Shown here one piece after another: positions 36,201-48,278 of a stretch of DNA of 64,000 nucleotides. Every line of letters begins with the position of its first letter. The stretch's first letter is position 1. The notes under the pieces were generated by a model. The model was given only the letters and a program-made list of their open reading frames with translations, searched no databases and was not told the DNA's origin. This DNA is from Ianthella basta (lineage: Eukaryota > Porifera > Demospongiae > Verongiida > Ianthellidae): assembly GCA_964019415.1 (NCBI GenBank), contig OZ025879.1, forward strand, positions 5,809,868 through 5,873,867. Reading direction: 5' to 3'. Made by a program: the position numbers and the translations under genes.

Positions 36201-39200
36201 GTCTTGCTTCATTCAGTTTCAGCCCATTTTGCTCAATCCAACCAGCCACTGCAGCCATGGCAGCAGTTAAATGTTGTAACAGATCCGATGGACTGGTACT
36301 AGCTTACATACCACTTAACCCTACTGTGACCAACTGAATTCAGTAGATCATTCATAAACTGGGAGAAGAGCAGTGGACCAAGGATCAATCCCTGTGGGGC
36401 TCCACTTTTGATGTCACTCCAGCTGGATTGCACATCACCCATGCAATACTTTCTGCTTCTACCATTCAGGTAACTATCAAACCAGCACAATTCACCCGCT
36501 CTTACACCATATGCCTCAAGCTTCTTGTGAAGAATAGAGTGACTAATCATGTCAAAGGCTTTACCTAGGTCAATCATAGCAGTGCCTACCAGTTTATCCT
36601 CATCTAAAGCCTAGCTGTTGCCAATCGTATGTGGTACTTACAAGTACATCTTGTGTGGTGTGATGTGGCCTGAACCAAGATTGTGCCTAATAGAGGATGG
36701 AGGGCTTCTGTAGGTATGCAAACAACTGCCGATAGACTAACCTCTCAAGGGTTTTAACAACAACATACAGGAAGCACTGGCCATGGTGCAGGACGAAAAT
36801 CTTCAACATGCTCTGAGCCACTTCCTTTTGGTACTGGTGTTCCCTTGCAAATTTCCACTCAGTAGCCACCTGGCCCCTCAGCAGTACTCATTCTAATTAT
36901 GCTGTTTATACTTATCACTGTTTAAAGATAGTATACATAATATTATATATATTTATAATTTATATAATATTATGTATACTGTCTTTAAACAGTGATAAGT
37001 ATAAACAGTTATGAATATAGCACATTTTATAGCATTTGTTCAAATGCTTCTGATATGTTATGTGAAGAAAGTTTTCAGCCACCCTCTAGAGCCACTATCT
37101 ATAATACTTAGCAGAGGATTAGTATAATCCTAAAGTGTAGCTCAGCTAGAGTTCAGTCTACTGGTGGGGCGGGGGGGGGGGGGGGGGAGGGGGAGGGGGA
37201 ATTCTCCCACAAACATTCCAGCTTCCACCCTAAAAATACCCAGTTGCTATTTAAAATTTTCATGATGAAGTTCTCACCTGGCTGCCAGTATACATAGCTA
37301 ACACTAAATCTTTGGGGGGAGGAATTAATTGCATATCATTCACACAAGTGCTGGCAAGATGAGTACAAAACATAGTTCCATAAATGTCATTTTGCCTCTC
37401 AGATGATGTCAGAATCAATCTCAGAGAATGAAAAATTCATAATTTTCCTGGGAGAGCATGCCCCCAGACCCCCTAGCTCTCACACTCTATATTATATTAA
37501 AACTGTCTTCCCCCCCCAAAACTTGCATCCCAGATATAATTTATATAATTAACCTTGGAGCTAAACAACTTGGCTGACTACAATAGACGCAATTCCTTTG
37601 CTCTTTTGTTGTACTGCTGTGAACAGATAAAGAGTGCACTTGATTTAATGTCCAATGCCACTCCAGTTTACACCCATACAAGATGATATACTAAACTGAA
37701 AGAATGAGATGAATTTTGAATGAAGTTAATGTTGTTGGGAATCTTCTACTCATGCTGCATGCAGTAAGCACAACCCTGCAGCCACCCTCATCCATCACAC
37801 AAGGAGGTAACTCAACCACAACAGTGAGTGTCTCCTGGTCCCGAGTGTCAGGTGCTACAGGATACTATGTGAGCTATCAGAGACAGGACCTTGGAACTCC
37901 CCCAGTGGTGACTCCACAGTATGTGAGGATTGTGGAAGGGGACAACACTAGTGTCACACTGAGTGGTCTGGAACCAGGAACAACCTACAGGATCAGAGTG
38001 TGGTCTACAGATGGGACATCAGTTAGTAGTGGGACAAAGAGTATGGATGTGACAACAGTTGAAAGTGGTGAGCTACTTGTGCATACCATGTTAACTCTCT
38101 TAGTTAATAGGGCTTACTGAAATACCACACAAACAGAAAAAGCATGTACTTATGATGAGTGCATATTGACATCCAAAATCAATTATTCACATTTATACTG
38201 GAAAATAATTACTTGTAATATTAAAGTAATGGTAATGGTAATTGATTCTTAATAGTCCTAAGTTAAGTTTGTGGATTGATTGCAGAAATACTACAATATA
38301 CTTAGTTATAATTATATATAAGGGTTCAGCATACACGCTGAAGCACTCAGAGTGAAGTATTGGTGGTATCTTCAGTCCAGACAGTTTCATAAATGCAGAT
38401 TGGACCTTTCTCCTTTCCACTTTCAGTGCTGTTGTCTGACTGAAAATGGGCACTTCACTTTAGAAACCCAACCACACATTGATGATTTATTCACTAACCT
38501 AGAATTTTGTTGGGGAAGTTTTTTGATGGATTGGCAGCTTAGAGAGAATCTGCGTGCCAGTACCTTTAGCCATCAAGTATTTGCCATAACAATCAAATTG
38601 AAATGAGGACTTAAGGCTTCCAAAGTAAGATCTGCCAATATCATAATTGAGCAACCTGCATGCCATTATAGTTAATCCTTCCAAAAGCCTCTGGCCCAAA
38701 GGTATACATTCATTATCTAATGTGTGCAAAATTTATACTTCGTACCTAACCATCTGCTACAAACATATGTACAAGGGAGATCCTTCTTATGCAACACACA
38801 GAAATTATGCATCTTGTAAGGCAAACACTTTCATCAGGCATCTCCTGAGGCAAACCTCTGGTCCAGTTCTCAGTGAAATGCCATACTGGATATACATACG
38901 AATGAATAAAATTGAATGAATGAATAGACAACTCCACCACAAGTTGATTAGCTCACATGCAACTTGATAAAGTTGGATATTGAATACCATGCCTATGTAT
39001 GTCAAAGAAGGTCAGCACAGGTGTGTAATTCCTCATAACCTTCCTTGAATACCCATGCACAGTCCCCACCCCACCACGCATGCTGACCATGACTGGAGAG
39101 CCAACTGGGAGTACCATTGAACTGAACTGGCTCCCCCCACTCCACCCTAATGGAGCCATCCACTATGAGATTGAGTATGAACCGGCAGTGACACCTGGAG

Positions 39201-42200
39201 ACCCAGTGAATGCAGGAAACAGCAGCAGCCCTTGCTTCACTCTGACACTGCCCAATGAGTTTCTGACCTACAATGTCAGAGTAGCAGCTGTCAACACACA
39301 AGGGCGAGCACAAAGCAGTGTTCTTGCATTGTGTCCAGGGATCAAAAAATTGCGTAAGTGGTATGATATGATAAGGGTTCATTGCTGTGTGCAATGTGAT
39401 GATTTAGAGAAATTGATGAGCATAAACACAGCAGTCACTTCAGGGGACAGGACGTTTCGATCCGTAGATCTTCTTCAGCTGTTACAAAACTTAGCAGGGT
39501 GCAACTCTAATAAACAATAGGAGGGTGTGTCAATGGCTGTCAAAAAAGGGAGGGGAGTGAAAATGGCGGGAAGTGAGGTAAGAATAATAATTAGGACAGT
39601 CCTTGACAATCATGATTGTTACTATTCCCACCCTATGCTCATGACAGACAATCATTCTCCTAATTAGTATTGTTGTGCCCTGTTGAGTTGTGCCCTGCTA
39701 AGGTTTGTAACAGCTGAAGAAGATCTACGGATCGAAACGTCCTGTCCCCTGAAGTGGTATCACTATATGAAGTAACATGAATGAGTGCACTCTAAAATAA
39801 TTCTTTAGCTGAGGCCATCTACAATCTTTATTTACAGGACTTCAGCCTCCAACTGGTGTGTCAGTAGTCATAACTGGTACTGCGACTGCTTTTGTGTCTT
39901 GGAATGCACAGCAGTCCAGAATGTGTGCTGTTGTGGTAGGGAACTACAGTGTGAGGTACCAGCTAACTAATGACACTGGTAGCCCTCCCATCACAGTGTA
40001 TACATCAAGTACCAGTGCTACACTGAATGGCTTAGTACCTAATGCAGTGTACAACGTATCAGTGGCTACTATCGCCTTGGATGGAAGCATGAGTGCATTC
40101 TCTGCAGCTACTTCATTTACTGTGACACCAACTGCAGCGCCACCTCCTAGTAAGTATATTTGATGAAACCTGCATGTTCATTTGCTGTAGCTATATTGCA
40201 TTTCTCCTAGTTGTTGACTAATCCTACTTCTCATGGATCTGGAACACAAGATTTATATAATGTACAAAGCATGCCCATGCACTGAATGCATGTTAATCAC
40301 TGAAAATTGTACCAAACCTACAATTTACAGTAGTATTGGTGTCTTAGTTGGCAGGAGGGCATAAAACCCTAGTTACGTATATTGAGCTGTCACATACCCC
40401 TATTAGTTAGCAGCCACTGCAAGCAACTGCCCCCTTTCATTCAGTAGCAGCCTTAACATCACCCTATCTACCACACTGTTAAAAATAGGGAGTGATGATC
40501 ACATACAAAATTGGTGTAAATTGGTTGCCACAGTGAGCACACCCTTTTGCAGTTAAATGTTCACTCCAACCATGCAGTACACAACATACCATATGGGAAC
40601 AGTTTGTAAGAGAGTAAGCACTTAATGGTACACTTCACTACAGATATGGTACACTATTTTGAGGATTTGAGTATACATAGTACACAGCATACCAACTGGC
40701 AGAATAGTTTGCGAGTGATGGCATCCGAAAACCCTGCAAACATTGGGCATCTGGTGTCCCTGTGAACTTCACCGGGGAATACGGTATCCCTTGCAACACA
40801 AAATACCTAATGGTACAATTAAAATGCACAAATGGCATACTAACTTTGACGAAGTCCTCCCATTGTATGCAACATATATACCATCAGGCTTGGCTGTGCC
40901 CTGGTTAGCTATGTACTTAGATATAGCTTGTATAGGATTCCAGATAAACTCTTGTCATCATTAATTTTGGTTATGAATTACTTAAAAGTCTCTTAATCTA
41001 TTAGAAACGACATGATATTGTGGATACTGGTGTCAGTGTGGTGTGACTGATCACACCCTTGGTGAGCACTGATTGGTGTGATCGTCACACCACATTTTTA
41101 ACAGTGCACTGACCTATAATGTCACAGTAACAACTAACAACAGTAAAGGGCAACCAGAATCAGTCCAATTACAGTATTGGCTTGAACAATGGGTAGTGGT
41201 AAGGTGCCATGAGAATGGACACTGTTATTAAATTTATGTTGATAATTTAATAACTTACTCATGCCCAGTGGGTATGCCTGGGCTACCCAGGCCATGGGCT
41301 GCCCAGATTTCTATTAGCCTGACCATAATTCATAAATAAGGAATTTTTGGGCTCTGTAAGCATCTCAGAGACAGTATACTGCAAGACAATTGTTTACCAT
41401 TGGCCTGACCACCTTTTAAAGTGCTTACTCCAGGCTGTTAATTGCTCACTACTTTCTGTACACTTGTAAATTGGCTATGAATCAATTAATGTATTAGTCA
41501 AAATGTGCAATTACCCAAATCTCTTTGTTCTGTTTATCTGCACCTCTAGAATGACATGCTAATTGGTGTCAGGCATATTTCCTTGCTCCCCCCCTCCATG
41601 CCTGTATGCTATATACTCCATACACATACAATGCCTATGATCATACTGGCCACTCATTTGTGTACTGCTGCTCAGTCAGTCACTCCTTCTTTCCCAAAAG
41701 TACTGAAATAGTCCATTTATATCATTATAATAATGATTTATAGTATAATAGTATAGAAAACATTTCCAAACGGCTACATATAAGGATGGTGCAGTGCCAA
41801 AATTTCCATTTATGGGTTTGCTTGTAAAGCTATCTAACCTACAAAGGAATACAGCAAGTGGAAACCACTGCAACAAAGAAGAAATGGCTCTCTCCTGCTC
41901 ACTATGGTTCATTAACTACATGCAACTAATGGAGAAGGAGACGCCGACAACAGAATACAGAAAGTGTTGAAATCACTTTCAACAGGTGTACCCACTTTCG
42001 AGTAAGGTTAGATCTGCATTGTATGCAAAAGCCTCATTCTCAAGGGTTGCCTATTTGCCAATTTTTATCCCCAACCAGATTAGCTAATTTTATAATGTAC
42101 ATATTACAGAATGCAAACAATCACCACCATCCTTACATGGGCAAACCTTCCTTGCTGTCTGATACTTACAGTAATTGGTACTCAGTCTGACATATTGTGA

Positions 42201-43391
42201 CAAACTATGTGTATATATTATATTACCTGCTGATGCAACTTCAGAGAGGAATAGCTGATTGTCCACAGCCAAGATATTCAGATAGTCTTCTTCTTTTCCC
42301 TTTCCCTTCCCTTTGTACTCTCTGTCAGTGGCAAGACCTTTTGACACATGGGTTATCATTGTGATTGCCCTCCCACTCCTTGTAACTGGTGTCATTGTCA
42401 CTGCAGTCATTGTTGGAGTTCTCTTCTGGAAAAGGTACAAGTGGGGCTTCACAGTGCTGTGCAGTTTACAGCCACAAAATTAAAGTACTAGATAAATAGT
42501 ATTAAATGCTTGCTTGAATCTTTATTGTCTCACATGTTCCATTCAGAAAGAAGAAAGCCCAGCATTACAAGCCACAGGCAGCAGTTCACTCATGTCAAGA
42601 TACAGTAGCAGAAGGCACAACAATATTGAAGCAACCTTCAGACCCAACCAGCAAAGCTAAGCCTGCTACTGAAAGTGACTATTCATATGCAGCAGTCCAA
42701 GGTATAAGTAAGCAGCTTGAACAGGTTGGTACAAATGAAGCCACATATGCAGAAATCAAAGACAGGGAACACCAGCCTTACCATCATCCAACACCTGCCA
42801 CCAAGGAATCCCCTAAACCAACAGAGGCAGATAATGATCATATGTATGCTGCAGTCACTAAGAAAAGCCTGAGAAGATCAGAGGACATGTCCAAATCTGT
42901 ACAAGCAGCCCAGATCAGTGTTCCACCAACAAAGCCAGCACCATACAAAAGTGAGACCTGTATATAAAAGTTCATTAGTTCAAGTAACATTAACTTATGC
43001 ATTGTAAATAATTAACATAATTTTTTACTTGTGCAGTGATTATGTGTGCATCAGATTAGGCTAAATAGAGTTGTGAATTTCACAGTCAGTGTAGCTAGTG
43101 GTGCAATTCTTACATATAATTATTCATAAGTACATAGTTATTTCCCTATAATATATTGTAACTGCACTGGAACCAACATTTAGCTGCAGGCAGGGGAAGC
43201 AAGACAGGCAAGTCTGCAATGAATGACTGTGATGCATTTGATGGTTTCCTGAAGCAAGTGGAGAGCATGCACACACAGGGCAAGGCCAGCTTTGAAGATG
43301 AGTTCAATGTAAGTAAAATGGAAATGGATTATTTGTCTTACTCCATGTAGGCACTTAATCATGACTACTCAGATCTTCTCCACACACACAT

Positions 43392-43450
<59 letters not shown>

Positions 43451-46400
43451 CCGTTGAAAAGAGAACAGCCTCATCCACTGTGGTAGCAGAGCTCAACAAT
43501 GAAATGAATAGGTACAAGAACATCTTTCCTTGTGAGTGCCTAATTAGTCTGAGTAGCTATTGCCATAATGTTCTATCTCTTGTTCATCTTCTTATGACAT
43601 TCTGCATAATGTGGTCCACAATAATTCATGTCTTGTAGTCAAGTTTTGCCAGTTAAAGTAACTCCAGAATATATTGAGGATTATTGAGAAGTATAACCAC
43701 ATGTGACATGTTACATGTGACATTGTATTGCCATAGCTAATGTCTTAGCGTACGTACTTTCAAGCACTGAGTCTGCCTAATTATGTTGACAATAATGAGC
43801 TTTCACTTGGTCTGATTAATAGATATGGCAAGTATTGTTGCACACCACTATGTTCAATGCTTCTTGCTCATTTGATGTGTCTGCAGATGACTCATCTCGT
43901 GTTGTCCTGTCAGTGCCAAACACAAGTGGAACAGACTACATCAATGCCTCATTTGTGAATGTGAGCAATGCAAAAATGGTATAAGTGCATTTTGACTGCC
44001 ACATGTATACAGCAGACAGCAATTGTTGTGTTTGTCCTCATCTATCATAGGGCTACAGGAAGAATGACTCATACATTGCTAGTCAAGGTATGCTATAAAT
44101 TGTATATAGCTATATGTGATGCATCATTATTGTACCTGATTGTAAGTAGTTGCTAAAATTATTAAGTGTCTATATCATTAATGATTATATAACCTCAAGT
44201 GGGCACAAGTGTGAGAAGGTTAGCGTGTACGTATTATACAGATGTGAGCATCAGCTAGTGATTAATTAGCCAAAAATCCGCTATCAGAATTAGTTTGTAG
44301 TTGGATATTCAGCAACCATCACTGTCAAGCTGTACAATTAGCTAAAGATAATGGATTTGAAGTATATCCAGTTATGATTGGCTAACTGATGAGCGCATGC
44401 TACCCCTCCAGCAATTTATACCTTCATACATAGAGCATGTACGGTAGTCCACCTTTTGGGAGACCCCCCTTAGGGACCTGTCTGAGATGGTCATTCAAAA
44501 AGCATAATCTCTGAACAGAATAGTCTGGTACATGTGTACAGTATGCTTCCATGTATATGACTAGCTAAACTGATTTTATACACAGTATGGTTTCCAAGGG
44601 GTCTCTCAAAGGGAGACTACTGTATGCCGACCGGAAATGCAATTATATATATCCCAATGGTTCTGATGTTTACGCTAATAGCAAATCTTTGGTAAAGCAT
44701 GAAATGCATGGACAATACATTTTCACATCACACAGAATAAAATTTATTGAACATGACTTACAGTACTCCCATCCTAAAGGTTCCATTTTTGCTTTTGAGG
44801 AAAAAGAGGTAATGTGCCTCTGTCATAATTAGTAACAATTTGTGATAGACATTTCTGGGTCAAGTTTGTTCAAATTTTTCATGTGTGGGTGGGAGGACAG
44901 GTCATGTGACACATGCTATGAATTAACCATGTCTAATTAAAATTAAGCTTTTAGATATTATTTCCAAAGGAAGTTATAGATCCAAAGCTTTTAAGGGAAC
45001 GTCTTCAGTATATCTTCTAATAAATATTTCCCATGCACTTACCATGTTACAAACTTTAGAAGCAAAGTTATTTGCTAAAACGTATTATTTTAGTGCCAGA
45101 AGTGTTTAAATAGGATCTTACCAGAGAATGAGTTAAGCTCCCATAGTCTCTAAACAGATGCCTGAATAGTTTCACAATAATATGCCAAATATCATAGTCT
45201 TCTATCATGCTGCACCGTCTGTTGACAGATAATGTGAAATGAAATTAAATGGAATTGGTTGTGCATATAGCTCCTGTTCCTGGGACTGTGGATGACTTCT
45301 GGCAGATGATATGGGACCAGAGAATAAACATGGTGGTCATGTTGACAAGGACTATGGAAGGAGGCAAGGTGTGTGTACACGTGACATGCACACACACTTG
45401 GACACAGAGTGGCAGCCTTCAAACTCTCTGCAGAGCAAGAGTGAGGACTACTACTCAGAGTCTCCTGGTGATACCTTCAGCAGCGGCAGGTTTCAGGTAC
45501 GAACCCTCTCCCTCAAGTACCATGTGGACTATGAAGTGCGAGTGTTCGAAGTGGTACAGGTGAGGAAATGTCTTAAGAGTTGTTGTGGGACATATTACTG
45601 TATGTGATAAACACCTGGCTACTTAATTTAAGCATAATTTAGAATTCACTCTCCACATATACAGACAAGTGATCCATCACAGTCCCGTACTTTGGATCAC
45701 TACCTCTTCACTGGCTGGCCAGACTATGGTGTCCCAAAATACCCCACTTCCCTGATCCGCATGTTGTACCATGTCAGGGATGCCAGGGTCTCTGATGTCC
45801 CCATCTTGGTGCACTGCAGGTAAATCTTTTTCAACGCATCTTCCCTCTAACTCCTTAACCACACATTCCTCCATTTTAAATTTCATGAAGTGCGGGTGTG
45901 GGGCGAACAGGGACTTTCATTGCTCTGGACATCACTCTGGACCAAATGAAGGCTGAGAAGACTGTGGACATTAAAGGAACCATGGAGAAGATGAGAGAGA
46001 GGAGAATGAAGATGATTCAGACAGCAGTATGTGTTGCATGCACAGTTGACTGATTTAGTTGGCTTTCGAGCACTGCCATTCTTGCATACTTTCTGTCTTG
46101 ATGCCCTTGGTATATTTCAAGACAACAGATGATATGTATGTCTAAGGAGCTTGAGATACTGGGACGAGATGTACTTCATGGGATTCATGAATAATTTGGC
46201 ATTCGAAGAGTTAACATGTCTATAGTTTAGGGCATTCATATAGAGATTTCCTAAATCTCCAATTTCCAACCTCCATGTTTGTGCCACTATTGTTGAATAT
46301 GTCTATATCAATCTATTCCTGCTTCCTCAGGAACAGTATATGTTTGTGTACGATGCTGTACGTGAGCTCCTGTTGCTAGGAGACACTTCCATTAAGGCAA

Positions 46401-48219
46401 ATGACCTGAAGAGTGTCATTTCCCAACTCAAGAGTAAGAGTGATGGAAAGCACAGCTATCAGGAGCAGTTTGATGTGAGTGCATGGCTCACTGCTTCAGA
46501 CACGTGGGTTCATAATAATATATTTTGTACAGTGCTAAGTATTACTATAATGAAGAATTCCATCGAATACAGTTTAATATAGATGCATGTGACACTATAG
46601 ACAGCAGTTTCCACAAAGTGTGCATATTTGCTTGTATGCGATATGGCAACTAGTTTCCCCATCTTTCCTTAGTCCATTCTGTGTCATACAATTTCTCTCC
46701 TAGCTGCAATGCATGGCAGATATATACAATCTAATAATAACAGGGTTGAATTCTGCATTGTATCGCACAATGAAATTATCTTCATGGAGCATTCTCCAAT
46801 GAACACAGATGTTATGAAATATGTATATGTAGCGGCATTTGCGTTTCCCCTCACAGCAAGAGGCAATTTGGCATTGCTCTCATAGCTATAATCAGGCTCA
46901 ACTCGTGTTCCTCTAGACCTAGCTGTCCGTCTCTGTGCATATCATTATTCATGCATCATTGCAAGTTGAAGTAGAGATGAATTAAATTATCACTTTAATA
47001 TTGGATAGAGAAGAATGTTTAGCAATAATCACATACTGCACACTCTAGGTTAATTTCTGTCCAAATGTAATGCATAATTATGAAGAATTATCTTGTAAGA
47101 AACTAGACAGGATCACTCTGTCAGTTTCTTAATCAACTCAATCTTGCAAATGATCATCAGTCAATCACTATACCCCCTCTGCAGTCCCTGAACACAATTA
47201 CCCAGGAGAGTGCTAATGATGAGAGGGTTGAAGAAGACCCTGAGACAATACGCTACCCTGACAGAGCTCCTTGTAAGGATGGTTATGTTTTATGTCATAT
47301 TTGATGTGAATGCTGAAATGTTCAATGGCTGGCTGTATATATACCTGCACACCTGTATCTGCAGTTCAGAACAAACACATGTTTGTGTACAATCCAGACT
47401 CTGGTAGAACAGTTGTCATCAATGCTTCACTTGTTGATGTGAGTCCAATACTTATACTGTATCACTCATAAGTAGTTTATAAGAAGTTGTTCTTTGACTC
47501 ATTCTTTCAAAACTGCTTCTCCATTTACATGACCCCTGTATGTCCACAGGGCTACCATGCACCACGTGCCTTCATAGCTGCCCAGTCACCTATGAAGGCA
47601 TCACTGAGTGACTTCTGGACTCTCATTGCTGAGAAAAAGGTGCAGACTGTCCTCCTCCTCTGTCAACTGGTTGAGGAATCTCAGGTTAGAAACATGCATG
47701 ACAACAAAAATACCTCCATTATCTTCCTCTAGTTGTATATTTGTGAGTACATGCATGTTTGCGTGTGTGTGTGTGTGTGTGTGTGCGCGAATGTGATTAT
47801 ATTGCCATGCACATTGAGTGAGGACGTCATGTGTAATGTGAGCAGTTTTCCTGTGCTCTTCTCTCCAGGAGACCTGCTATCAGCTCTGGCCACCTGCAGA
47901 GGGTGGTACACTGAATGTGGGTCAGATGAATGTGACATTATTGAAGAAGAGAGCAAAAAGTGACTTTGATAGTTACAAGATGAACATTCAAAATGCAAAC
48001 TCAGTGAGTTTGGACACGTCCTCCTAAATATCGTATATTTGCCCAGTCATTGTCAGTCAAATCAAATGTGCTGAAATTGACATTATGTTCTGCATTATGT
48101 CTAACTATTACATACACTGTGACATGCAGAGCTGTTTTAGTAGCAGCTATCACTCAAGTGCAGGCATACATGTAGGTCAACGTGCCTAAAAATCTAACCT
48201 TTCTCAAATACATGCACAT

Positions 48220-48278
<59 letters not shown>

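Noticed and set aside
44587-44832. 81-residue ORF in a receptor C intron
   Set aside because: Starts within an inverted-repeat element and shows no domain or conservation.
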